DNA from: Neoroseomonas eburnea
Lineage (GTDB): Bacteria > Pseudomonadota > Alphaproteobacteria > Acetobacterales > Acetobacteraceae
Direction: 5' to 3'
Length of the DNA: 64,000 bases
Assembly (NCBI RefSeq): GCF_018129005.1
Contig: NZ_JAAEDL010000008.1
Span: 153,848-217,847, forward strand
Below, in pieces: positions 8,791-16,852 of the stretch; the stretch's first letter is position 1; every line of letters starts with the position of its first letter. A program made the position numbers and the translations under genes. Below the pieces are notes generated by a model. The model saw only the letters and a program-made list of their open reading frames with translations. It did no database searches and had not been told where the DNA came from.

Positions 8791-9410
8791 CGAGGACAGC
8801 AGCCCGCCTGCATTCAACACCCGCCCTACCACATCAGACGTACCGGAGCCGCGGGGGGGGCCAATCCTACGGCACTCTGCAGACGGAGGCATCAGGCACC
8901 ATCCGTACATGCCGAAATGGCCCCGAGAGACAGGCCCCGCGTTTCCTCGGCTGGGGCCGGCGGACGGGCGTCTCTCAGGTACGATTCACGCATTGGCCTC
9001 GCGTGTCTGGCAGCAAAGGCGGGCCTTTCGCAGGCCGGCCACGCCGACCCGGAAATCGTCTGCGACACCGCGACTGCGTGGTTGTGGTCGCAGTCTCCCG
9101 CGAACCCCTCTCTGCCGCCTGCTAGCCTGATTTCCCTGTTCTGCAGGGAATGAACAGGGAAATCGGCGCCAGATGGTCCGATCCGGGGGCGCCGTCGCAA
9201 CTGTAGTGCGCAGATATCCTGGAGTTCCGCGGCATTTCCCTACGGACCCGAACAGGGAATTTCCAAGCGCGTTGCAGGGAACAGTGCACGGCACGCAGGG
9301 AATTCGGCTGCCAGGAATTGCTTGGGAGCCGCCCGCCGTTCGCGGTAGCGGCCGTGTCCGTGGTGATGGTGTAGGAGCGCGCTGGTCACCTGAGCGGGTA
9401 TGAGCCGGGG
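8791..9410. other. Non-coding junction between truncated oxidoreductase and IS256 relic
   Basis: No gene is recognisable here. The only structure is the CAGGGAA repeat cluster at 9132-9302. The stretch starts at the point where the GMC gene loses similarity and ends at an IS256-family remnant, so it is probably debris of a mobile-element event. Confidence 0.5.
9132..9302. repeat. Cluster of CAGGGAA / TTCCCTG motifs
   Basis: Six exact copies of CAGGGAA or its complement lie at 9132, 9144, 9155, 9253, 9275 and 9296, with a near copy (TTCCCTA) at 9236. Several extend to GAACAGGGAA or GCAGGGAA, and the first pair is inverted around a 5-base gap. The cluster may be a mobile-element end or a recombinase-binding array. 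Confidence 0.6.
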
Positions 9411-9812
9411 TTAGATTGCCACGGCGGGCAGGCTGACGTTGGGAGCATCGCTGATGGGGGCGAGCGTCTCAGGGCTCATGGAGCGGGGCTGCACGGCTCA
9501 TTCGTCATTCTGCTCGTTCAGGATAGCACCGAGCAGGCGAGTGACGGCTTCCTCTTTGGGAAAGATGCCGACCACGTCGGTGCGGCGCTTGATCGCAGAC
9601 CACTCATTCCAGCGGGTTGGTGGAGTGGATCTTGGCGCGGTGGTCCCTGGGGAGCGCCATGAACGCCAGCACGCCCTCCTCAGCCTGGTCCATCAGGGCG
9701 GCGAGCTTCGGCACCCTGGGGCGGAGTTGGTCGGCGACGGTGCGCCATTGCCTCTTCGCCCCCTCGGCATCGGCCTCGGCAAAGGCGGCGCCGATCCAGG
9801 TCGAGACGAAGC
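9411..9812 (-). pseudogene. IS256-family transposase, C-terminal relic
   Basis: The minus strand reads FVSTWIGAAFAEADAEGAK, then QWRTVADQLRPRVPKLAALM and KIHSTNPLE, the conserved C-terminal third of IS256 transposases. The frame then shifts, and the next segment reads IKRRTDVVGIFPKEEAV, followed by LLGAILNEQNDE, a stop codon, and ISDAPNVSLPAVA. At least one frameshift and one nonsense codon are present, and the first two thirds with the DDE residues are gone. Confidence 0.82.
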
Positions 9813-10033
9813 GGCGGTGGCCGTCGCCGGCATGTGGCTCTCGACCCCTTCCTCGGTAGCGGCACGACGCTGGTCGCGGCGTAGGGGAACTGAGCGCTCT
9901 TGAGTTCACCGATCGCGCATCCTGCATAGCGGTTTTGCCGCGGCGCGACCCTCAGAACTGAGGTGCGCCGTCAATTCGATGGCATCCAAGGTGACGGAGC
10001 GCCTCCACGCCGCAGAGGCGACTCGAATAGTAC

Positions 10034-10048
10034 ATTGTGCATTCTACC
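10034..10048 (+). promoter_or_regulatory. TGCAT-TACC operator motif upstream of Bug receptor
   Basis: ATTGTGCATTCTACC shares TGCATTCTACC with the sites at 11162 and 18773. It lies 75 bases upstream of the receptor start at 10123. It is a candidate binding site for the GntR/FCD regulator at 26859-27533. Confidence 0.5.
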
Positions 10049-10122
10049 TTCTGTGCGCATGCTGAAGCGCGCGGTCCGCAGCGAGCGCTCGACGCGCGGC
10101 GGAGCAGCACAGGAGGAAATCG

Positions 10123-11124
10123 ATGTTTTCGAATCGGCGCGATCTTTGGGGCCTCGCGGCGGCTGCGGCCGCGTCTTTCGGAGCCGCGCGCGCCGCACCT
10201 GCTCAACCTCTGCGACCTTGGCAGCCGACAAAGCCGATCACACTGGTCGTACCTTTTGCCGCTGGCGGGACCACGGACCTGATGGCGCGGCTAATCGCCG
10301 GGCCGATGAGGCAGCGCTTCTCTCAGCCGGTGGTCGTCGAGAACGCGGCCGGCGCCAGCGGCAACATCGGCGCGGCCCGCGTCGCCCGCGCCGGCGCGGA
10401 CGGCCACACTGCGCTATTGGCCCATGTCGGCGTACTAGCCATCAACCGGCACCTCTTCCGGAACATGCCGTTCGACGCCGAACGCGATTTCGTGCCGGTC
10501 GGTCTAGTCTGCACCAATCCGATGGCCCTGCTGGTCTCGACGCGCTCCGGGATCCCGGATCTGGCGGCCCTGATCGCGCGGGCGCAGGAAGGTCGCCTCA
10601 AGGTCGCGACCTCGGGGAACGGCTCGACGCTCCATATCGGGGCGCTGCAGTTCCTCGCGGCCGTCGGTGGGCGGGCCGACCTAATCCCGTATCGGGGCGG
10701 GGCGCCGGCTGTGAACGACCTGCTGGCGGGCGTGGTGGACATGCTGGTCGAGCAGGCCGCGAGTGCCATCACGAACCAGCAGGGAGGCATGGCGCGCGCC
10801 TTCTTCGTCACGGGCAGCGCCAGGTTACCTGGCTTGCCAAACGTGCCGACGGCGGCTGAGGCCGGGCTGCCAGCCGTGAATTTCGAGGTCTGGAACGGCG
10901 TAGTGCTGCCGGCCGCGTCCTCACCGGCTGTGGCCGCGGCCTGGAACGCGGCGCTCACCGCCGCCCTGACCGACAGCGATGTGAGGTCGCGCCTCGTTCA
11001 GCTCAGCGCCCGCCTGCCGGAAGGCCAGGAAGGCAGCCCAGCGCATCTCGGCGACCTCATTCGTCGCGACGGCGAGAAATGGGGCCGGCTGCTGCGGGAG
11101 ACGGGCGTGCAGCCAGGGGATTGA
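10123..11124 (+). CDS. Bug-family (TctC-like) periplasmic solute receptor
   Basis: This 333-residue receptor has an export signal (NRRDLWGLAAAAAASFGAA) and the Bug core: ITLVVPFAAGGTTDLMARL, QPVVVENAAGASGNIG and FDAERDFVPVGLV. A strong AGGAGG lies 7-8 bases before the ATG. It is the first gene of the plus-strand catabolic run and has an ATGCAT-type site upstream. A CoA-ligase gene follows after 40 bases that carry a second copy of the site. No TctA/TctB membrane partners occur in the window, so it is an orphan receptor. The ligand is probably a carboxylate metabolised by the following genes. Confidence 0.88.
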   Translation: MFSNRRDLWGLAAAAAASFGAARAAPAQPLRPWQPTKPITLVVPFAAGGTTDLMARLIAGPMRQRFSQPVVVENAAGASGNIGAARVARAGADGHTALLAHVGVLAINRHLFRNMPFDAERDFVPVGLVCTNPMALLVSTRSGIPDLAALIARAQEGRLKVATSGNGSTLHIGALQFLAAVGGRADLIPYRGGAPAVNDLLAGVVDMLVEQAASAITNQQGGMARAFFVTGSARLPGLPNVPTAAEAGLPAVNFEVWNGVVLPAASSPAVAAAWNAALTAALTDSDVRSRLVQLSARLPEGQEGSPAHLGDLIRRDGEKWGRLLRETGVQPGD

Positions 11125-11161
11125 GGGTAGCGCTGGAGAGCGTTGTTGACTCAAAGAATGG

Positions 11162-11176
11162 AAAATGCATTCTACC
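11162..11176 (+). promoter_or_regulatory. ATGCAT-TACC operator motif overlapping CoA-ligase start
   Basis: AAAATGCATTCTACC is the closest match to the site at 18773 (14 of 15 bases). It includes the first possible ATG (11165) of the ligase beta gene, so a bound repressor would sit on the translation start region. Confidence 0.5.
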
Positions 11177-12319
11177 TCGATGTTGATGCTCGAAGCCGAA
11201 GGCAAGGCGTTGTTGGCCGGATCGGGTCTCCCGATCCCGGCCGGTGCGCACCTCGTCAGTGACGCCGCCGGCGTGGCTGGCCTGTCGCTCACCTTTCCCC
11301 TGGCTGCCAAGGCGCAGGTCCGCAGCGGCGGCCGCGGCAAGGCGGGCGGAGTCCGCCGCTGCGACGGACCCGCCGAGGCCGAGGCCGCCGTGGCCGCCAT
11401 TCTCGGCACACGCTTCGGGGGCGAGCTCCCATCGGGCGTGCTGCTGGAGCCTTGGTTGCCCATCGCGCGGGAGATGTACCTCTCCGTGGTCGTGGATGGC
11501 CGCGCTGGCGGTTTTGTCGCTCTCTACGCGCCCGAGGGCGGCGTTGAGATCGAAGCCGGTCCGCCGCCGCTTCGCTACGAGTTCGGCTTGCCGCGTAACT
11601 TCCGCGCCCATGAGTTCCGCCGCCTGCTCGAAACGGTGGAAGCCGATCGCGCGGTGCGCGAGCGCGTCATCGCGCTGACGCGCAGGCTGCTGCAGGTCGC
11701 CGCGGCACAAGACTGCACAACCGTTGAGATCAATCCGCTGATCCGTCTCCAGGACGGCAATCTGGTCCTCGGCGACGCGAAGGTGGTGCGCGACGACGCC
11801 GCGGCCTTCCGCCACCTGGAGCTCGAGGCCGCCCTGGTCTCCGAACGCATGCGCGAAGTCGAGGATGTCCGTCGCTGCCAGGACGCCAGCCTGATGCTGG
11901 TCTGGCTCGAAGGTGAGGTCGGGCTGATTTCCGGCGGCGCCGGCATGACCATGGCTGCCATGGATGCGATTGCGGCCGCCGGCGGCGCCCCGGCCTGCTT
12001 CCTCGACACCAGCGGCAACCCTACCCCCGCCGGCTTCGGCCTGGCCTTCGAACTGCTCGATCGCAACCCCGGTGTCCGCGCCATCCTGGTCAGCATGTTC
12101 GGTGGTGGGCTGCACACCGACCGCGTCGCACGCACACTCGTCGGCATCCTTGAGGCCCGCGGGCCCGGGGCGAAGCCGGTGGTGCTCCGCCTGCAGGGCA
12201 CCGGCAGCGAGGCGGCGACCGAGATCCTCGCCGCCGCCGGCCGTGTGAACCACGCCTCGCTCGAAGAGGCCGTCGCCGAGGTCGTCGCCCGTACGCGGGC
12301 CCCGGAGGCCCGGGCATGA
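11165..12319 (+). CDS. SucC-like ATP-grasp CoA ligase, beta subunit
   Basis: The protein has up to 384 residues. It has an N-terminal ATP-grasp domain (KAQVRSGGRGKAGG, VEINPLIRLQDGNLVLGDAK) and a C-terminal CoA-ligase domain (FLDTSGNPTPAGFGLAFELL). This matches the beta subunit of succinyl-CoA synthetase or malate-CoA ligase; in that family the beta subunit binds nucleotide and the acid. No clear ribosome-binding site precedes ATG 11165, 11180 or 11186. The first lies inside the operator, so the true start may be one of the later two. The stop overlaps the alpha subunit start. The acid is unknown; neighbours suggest a dicarboxylate or branched acid. Confidence 0.85.
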   Translation: MHSTSMLMLEAEGKALLAGSGLPIPAGAHLVSDAAGVAGLSLTFPLAAKAQVRSGGRGKAGGVRRCDGPAEAEAAVAAILGTRFGGELPSGVLLEPWLPIAREMYLSVVVDGRAGGFVALYAPEGGVEIEAGPPPLRYEFGLPRNFRAHEFRRLLETVEADRAVRERVIALTRRLLQVAAAQDCTTVEINPLIRLQDGNLVLGDAKVVRDDAAAFRHLELEAALVSERMREVEDVRRCQDASLMLVWLEGEVGLISGGAGMTMAAMDAIAAAGGAPACFLDTSGNPTPAGFGLAFELLDRNPGVRAILVSMFGGGLHTDRVARTLVGILEARGPGAKPVVLRLQGTGSEAATEILAAAGRVNHASLEEAVAEVVARTRAPEARA

Positions 12320-13209
12320 GCATCCTTCTTCGCGCTGGCGCGCGCGTCGTCATCTTCGGCATCACCGGCCGCTTCGGCACGTTCTCCATCCGCGACCTTC
12401 GCGCCTCAGGCACCGAGGTAGTGGCCGGCGTGGTGCCCGGCCGCGGCGGCACCGAGGTCGAAGGCGTACCCATTTTCGGCTCGGCAGAGCAGGCGGTGTG
12501 CGACACCGGCGCCGACTGCGCCCTCATCTACGTGCCGGCGCCACTCGCCCTCGATGCTGTGCTCGAGGCCATCGATGCCGACTGCCAGCTCGTCGCCTAT
12601 CCTGGCGACGGCCTGCCGGTGGCCGACGCCATGGAGATGCGTGCCGCCGCTCGCGCGCGCGGCGCCTGGCTGGTCGGGCCGAACTCGCCCGGCTTGATAT
12701 CCCCGGGCAAGGCGAAGCTGGGCTTCATGCCGAGCTTCTGCTTCCGCCCCGGCCCCGTCGGGCTGATCTCGCGTTCTGGCTCACTGTCCTACGAGGCGTC
12801 CTACCGTCTCTCCTGCGCCGGCGTTGGGCAATCCACTGTGATCGGCATCGGAGGCGACCCGGTGAAGGGCGTTACCGCTGCCGAGGCCGTGACCATGTTC
12901 CACGAGGACCCAGAGACGGCGGCCATTGTCTATCTCGGCGAGATCGGCGGCACCGATGAATACGCCGTCGCTGACTACGCCCGGCGTCTGGATGCCAAGC
13001 CCGTCACCGCCTTGCTCGTCGGTCGCACGGCGCCACCCGGCAAGAAGATGGGCCACGCCGCCGCGCTGGTCGGCGGCTACGCCGACAGCTGGGCGGCGAA
13101 GGTTGAGGCGCTCGCCGCCGCCGGGGTCAACGTGGCCCGCAGCCTCGACCAGCTTCCTATCGCCGCCGCCGAATCCCTGGCCCGCGCGGGCCTCGCGCCC
13201 GCCGCCTGA
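12316..13209 (+). CDS. SucD-like CoA ligase, alpha subunit
   Basis: This 297-residue protein has an N-terminal CoA-binding Rossmann domain (VVIFGITGRFGTFSIRDL) and the ligase domain (GPNSPGLISPGKAKLGFMP, VGLISRSGSLSYEA). The phosphohistidine segment is GRTAPPGKKMGHAAALV, with the active His near residue 257. Together with the beta subunit it should form an acyl-CoA from an acid, CoA and ATP or GTP. Size fits both SucD and the malate-CoA ligase MtkB. The gene is not next to TCA-cycle genes, so a dedicated catabolic ligase is more likely than the housekeeping enzyme. Confidence 0.87.
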   Translation: MSILLRAGARVVIFGITGRFGTFSIRDLRASGTEVVAGVVPGRGGTEVEGVPIFGSAEQAVCDTGADCALIYVPAPLALDAVLEAIDADCQLVAYPGDGLPVADAMEMRAAARARGAWLVGPNSPGLISPGKAKLGFMPSFCFRPGPVGLISRSGSLSYEASYRLSCAGVGQSTVIGIGGDPVKGVTAAEAVTMFHEDPETAAIVYLGEIGGTDEYAVADYARRLDAKPVTALLVGRTAPPGKKMGHAAALVGGYADSWAAKVEALAAAGVNVARSLDQLPIAAAESLARAGLAPAA

Positions 13210-13254
13210 CCGTCACCACCGCACCCAAGACGATCACGAGAGGAACCGCCCCGC

Positions 13255-14457
13255 ATGACCACCGCCGAGATCACGATGCAGGATCGCCCCGCCGAGGGGC
13301 GCATCACCGACGACGCCGTCGCCGAGGCGCGCAAGATGATCGGCATGCAGCTGCGCCCCGAGGGGCCGTACCTGCAGGACGCGACGCCCGATACGCTGCG
13401 CAACTGGTGCAACGGCATCGGCGATCTGAACCCGCTCTACCGCGACCTTGAGCACGGTCGCCTGTCGCGCCACGGTATGCAGCTCGCGCATCCGATGTTC
13501 CCCATGGCCTTCGGCTGGATCGGCCGCACCCGCTGGGGCCTGTCGGGCGTTCACGGCTTCTACGCCGGTAATGACTGGGAACTGTTCCGCCACATCCGCC
13601 CCGGCGACCGGGTGAACGCGATCGAGCGCGTGGTGGGCGTCGAGGAGAAGGAGAGCAAATTCTCCGGCCGCCTGGTCATGCAGTATGTCGAGGCGAGCTA
13701 CTTCAACCAGCGCGGCGAGCTGCTGGCCCGCGGCCTCGGCTGGTGCACGCGGCATGAGCGCAAGGCAGCGCGCGACGCCGGCAAGTACAAGGACATCGTC
13801 CCCTACGAATACACGCCGGAGGAGTTCGAGCGCCTCGACGATGCCATCCTCAATGAGGAGAAGAACATCCGCGGCAATCTGGTCCGCTATTTCGAGGACG
13901 TGCAGGTCGGCGAGGAGCTGCCGCCGATCGTCCGCGGCCCCCTGTCCCTGATGGATACGATGGGCTTCCTGGTCGGCTGCGGCCGCGGCCACACCCATGG
14001 CGTCGTGCTGAAGAACGCGGTCAAGCACCCCGGCCACTTCTTCCGCAACCCGGAGGCCGGTGGCGGCATCGAATACACCGGCATCGGCCACCATCGCGAC
14101 TCCGTCGCGAAGGAGGTCGGCGTGCCCGGCACCTACGACTACGGTCCGCAGCGCTCGGCCTGGATGTGCAGCCTGGTCACCAACTGGATGGGCGATGCCG
14201 CCTTCCTCAAGCGCGTGCGCAGCGAGATGCGGCGCTTCAACACCATGGGCGACAGCACCTGGTGTAAGGGCAAGGTGACGCGGAAATACGTCAAGGACGG
14301 GCATGCGCTGGTCGACATCGAGATCTGGGGCGAGAACCAGCGCGGCGAGCTGACCACGCCGGGCATGGCGACGGTCGCGCTGCCCTCGCGCGACGTGAAC
14401 AACAAGGTGTTCCTCGACGGCGCCGGTCTCGACCTGGACCTGCCGCTGGTGCGCTGA
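13255..14457 (+). CDS. FAS1-like / MaoC-type double-hotdog dehydratase
   Basis: The protein has 400 residues. The N-terminal half (about 35-190) is an FAS1-like dehydratase hotdog (TLRNWCNGIGDLNPLYRD). The C-terminal half (about 220-390) is a second hotdog (VRYFEDVQVGEELPPIVRGP, WMGDAAFLKRVRSEMRRFNT). Such proteins hydrate or dehydrate acyl-CoA esters. A paralogue with the same two-domain plan lies at 34451-35608 in another operon. It follows the CoA ligase by 45 bases and precedes two CoA-transferases, so it probably acts on the CoA ester they make. Confidence 0.75.
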   Translation: MTTAEITMQDRPAEGRITDDAVAEARKMIGMQLRPEGPYLQDATPDTLRNWCNGIGDLNPLYRDLEHGRLSRHGMQLAHPMFPMAFGWIGRTRWGLSGVHGFYAGNDWELFRHIRPGDRVNAIERVVGVEEKESKFSGRLVMQYVEASYFNQRGELLARGLGWCTRHERKAARDAGKYKDIVPYEYTPEEFERLDDAILNEEKNIRGNLVRYFEDVQVGEELPPIVRGPLSLMDTMGFLVGCGRGHTHGVVLKNAVKHPGHFFRNPEAGGGIEYTGIGHHRDSVAKEVGVPGTYDYGPQRSAWMCSLVTNWMGDAAFLKRVRSEMRRFNTMGDSTWCKGKVTRKYVKDGHALVDIEIWGENQRGELTTPGMATVALPSRDVNNKVFLDGAGLDLDLPLVR

Positions 14458-14485
14458 GCCTGACATCGCGAGGGAGGACGGCCGC

Positions 14486-15628
14486 ATGAACCAGGCTGCA
14501 GCGGGGCCGCTCGAGGGGATCAGGGTGGTCGAGCGCAGCGCCGGCGTCGCCGCGGCGGCTGCCGGCCGGCTCCTCGCGGCGATGGGTGCCGAGGTCGTGC
14601 TGGCGGAGGACCCCGCCGGCACGCCCTTGCGGCGCGAGCCTCCTTTCATCGGGCCTGGCATCAGCGCGCTGTTTGCCTATCTCGCCGCCGGCAAGCGCAG
14701 CGTCGTGGTCGACGGCGCCACCGCGCTGCACCGCCTGGCCGATGGCGCGGACATCCTGATCGACGACACGCCGGTCGAGGATCGTGTGGCGCTCGGCCTT
14801 GATCCCGCCGCGGTGCGGCGCCGGTATCCCCGCATCGTGCATGTCTCGGTCCTCCCCTTCGGCGCATCGGGCCCGAAGGCCGGATGGCGCGGCGAGGAGG
14901 TCAACCTCATCCACGCCTCGGGCGAGGGCTACCTGCTGCCCAACGGCCTGTCCGTGGAGCTCTTCCCCGATCGTCCGCCGCTGAAGATCCATGGGCACTT
15001 CGCCTGCTGGCAGGCGGGCGTGGCCGCGGTGCTCGGCGCGCTCTCCGCGCTGTGGAGCAGTACGGGGCAGTTCGTCGACATCTCCGTGCAGGACGCGGCG
15101 CTGGCAGTCGGTGCCTTCGCCATCCAACGCCTCGGCGACGGGGAGGTGGAGCACCGCACGACGCGATCCTTCCGCTTCGGCGGCGTGATCGAATGCCGCG
15201 ACGGTTATGTGGAACTCCTCACGCTCGAGGACCGGCAGTGGCAGGGCCTGGTGAAGCTGATGGGCGATCCGGACTGGGCGGCCGATCCGGCGCTCGCCGA
15301 TCCGGTCTCACGCAGCGCCAAGGGCAAGGAGATCAATGCGCGGATCCGTGCCTGGGCCCTGCAGCATCCGGTCGCGGAACTGGTGGCGCGGGCGCAGGAG
15401 CTCGGCGTCCCGATGGGGCGCTACAACACGCCGGCGGAGATCCTGGCCGGTCCGCACGAGAATGCCCGGGGCATCTTCGCACCGGTCGCGATGCTCGGCC
15501 TGGGACCGGTCCCCGTGCTGAGCGCGCCGGTGCGCTTCGGGCCCGATGCGCTGCCGCTGCGCCGCGGTCCGCCCGATCTCGGCGCCGACCAGCGCCTGCT
15601 GGCGCAGCCCGCCGCGGAGGTCGCATGA
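14486..15628 (+). CDS. Family III CoA-transferase (CaiB/BaiF) subunit lacking catalytic Asp
   Basis: This 380-residue protein has the family III fold (GAEVVLAEDPAGTPLR, RYPRIVHVSVLPFGASGPKA). Where active members carry an Asp ahead of the conserved GAL-ALxS-type helix, this one reads HFACWQAGVAAVLGALSAL, with Cys at the Asp position. The next gene, overlapping by four bases (ATGA), is a second family III protein that keeps the Asp. This matches two-subunit enzymes such as benzylsuccinate CoA-transferase, where one subunit is catalytic. The pair probably moves CoA between two organic acids. The loss is read by eye from alignment to the other copies in this window. Confidence 0.8.
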   Translation: MNQAAAGPLEGIRVVERSAGVAAAAAGRLLAAMGAEVVLAEDPAGTPLRREPPFIGPGISALFAYLAAGKRSVVVDGATALHRLADGADILIDDTPVEDRVALGLDPAAVRRRYPRIVHVSVLPFGASGPKAGWRGEEVNLIHASGEGYLLPNGLSVELFPDRPPLKIHGHFACWQAGVAAVLGALSALWSSTGQFVDISVQDAALAVGAFAIQRLGDGEVEHRTTRSFRFGGVIECRDGYVELLTLEDRQWQGLVKLMGDPDWAADPALADPVSRSAKGKEINARIRAWALQHPVAELVARAQELGVPMGRYNTPAEILAGPHENARGIFAPVAMLGLGPVPVLSAPVRFGPDALPLRRGPPDLGADQRLLAQPAAEVA

Positions 15629-16827
15629 CCATGGCCGGACCCCTTGCTGGCGTGCGCATCGCGGACTTTACCGTCCACGCCGCGGGCCCCTTCTGCACGC
15701 ACATGCTGGCCCAGCTTGGCGCCGAGGTGATCAAGGTCGAGAGCGCCCAGCGCCCCGACATCTTCCGCAAGCCGCATCCGGTCTATGGCCGGCTGGGTGC
15801 TGCGACCTTCGACCAGGTGGCCTCGGCGAAGCTCTCGGTGCGGCTGAACCTGAAGCATCCGAGGGGCATCGAGCTCGCGAAGCACCTGGTCGCGCAGAGC
15901 GACATCGCGGCGGAGAGCTTCCGCCCCGGGGTGATGACGCGCCTCGGCCTTGGCTACGACGCGCTGCGTGCGGTGAAGCAGGACATCGTCATGTTGTCGG
16001 TCTCGGCCTCGGGGCAGAGCGGCCCCGACTCGCATTTCGCGGGCTATGCGCCGCTCTTTGGCGCCTGGGGCGGGCTTGGCTGGCTGACCGGCTATCCGGA
16101 CGGGCCGCCGGTCGAGATGCGCCATGCCATGGATCATTCCGTCGGCCTGCATGCGGCGATGGCCGCCGTGGCGGCGCTGCACCGCCGGCGCCGCACAGGG
16201 GACGGCTCGCATGTCGATGTCTGCGCGCGCGAAGTTGCCGCGGCCGCGGCCGGCGACGCGCTGATCGAAGCCGCCGCCGGCGGCACGCCGCGCCGATGGG
16301 GCAACGCGCATCCGCGCATGGCGCCGCATGGCGTCTATCCGGCGCGCGATCCGGATTCCTGGCTGACCATTGCTGTCGCCGATGAACGCGCCTGGCTCGG
16401 CCTGCTGTCCGTCATGGGGCGCCGTGACCTTGCCGGCGATCCGCGCTTTGCGACGGAGGCGGCGCGCCACGCGGTGCGCATCGCCCTCGACGCCATCGTC
16501 GCCGACTGGACGCGGCTGCAGGATGCCGAGGAGGCGGCCGCGCTGCTGCAGCAGGCGGGCTGTGCCGCGCATCCGTCCTGGGACACGCCGCACATCGCGG
16601 CCGATCCGCACCTGCGCGCTCGCGCTGCCATCGTCGACACGACGGAGCCCGATGGCACGATGCGCGCCGCGGTGGGCGTGCCGGTGCGCCTGTCGGCAAC
16701 CCCGCCGCGCGGGATCTGGCGCGGCACGCCGCAGCTTGGCGAGGATGAGGACAGGATCTTCGGCGATCTGCTCGGCCTCGACGTCGGGGCGCGGCGCAGC
16801 CTGGAAGCCGAGGGCGCGATTCTCTGA
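15625..16827 (+). CDS. Family III CoA-transferase (CaiB/BaiF), catalytic subunit
   Basis: The protein has 400 residues. The N-terminal motif is GVRIADFTVHAAGPFCTHML with GAEVIKVES. The catalytic Asp is in EMRHAMDHSVGLHAAMAAV near residue 170. ATG 15625 overlaps the previous stop. The longer open frame beginning at 14884 is only the antiparallel reading of its neighbour's codons. It is probably the active partner of the preceding Asp-less subunit. The acids exchanged are unknown; the hydratase genes on both sides hint at a hydroxy- or unsaturated dicarboxylate. Confidence 0.85.
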   Translation: MTMAGPLAGVRIADFTVHAAGPFCTHMLAQLGAEVIKVESAQRPDIFRKPHPVYGRLGAATFDQVASAKLSVRLNLKHPRGIELAKHLVAQSDIAAESFRPGVMTRLGLGYDALRAVKQDIVMLSVSASGQSGPDSHFAGYAPLFGAWGGLGWLTGYPDGPPVEMRHAMDHSVGLHAAMAAVAALHRRRRTGDGSHVDVCAREVAAAAAGDALIEAAAGGTPRRWGNAHPRMAPHGVYPARDPDSWLTIAVADERAWLGLLSVMGRRDLAGDPRFATEAARHAVRIALDAIVADWTRLQDAEEAAALLQQAGCAAHPSWDTPHIAADPHLRARAAIVDTTEPDGTMRAAVGVPVRLSATPPRGIWRGTPQLGEDEDRIFGDLLGLDVGARRSLEAEGAIL

Positions 16828-16852
16828 AACGCCGCAACGCACGGGAACACGG

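Noticed and set aside
9604..9927. Functional small transposase gene
   Set aside because: It ends at a stop in the middle of a conserved IS256 segment and continues in another frame, so it is a relic.
11165..13209. Housekeeping succinyl-CoA synthetase (sucCD)
   Set aside because: The genes are in an accessory locus with CoA-transferases and an operator-like site, not beside TCA genes, and both proteins look divergent, so the symbols were not assigned.
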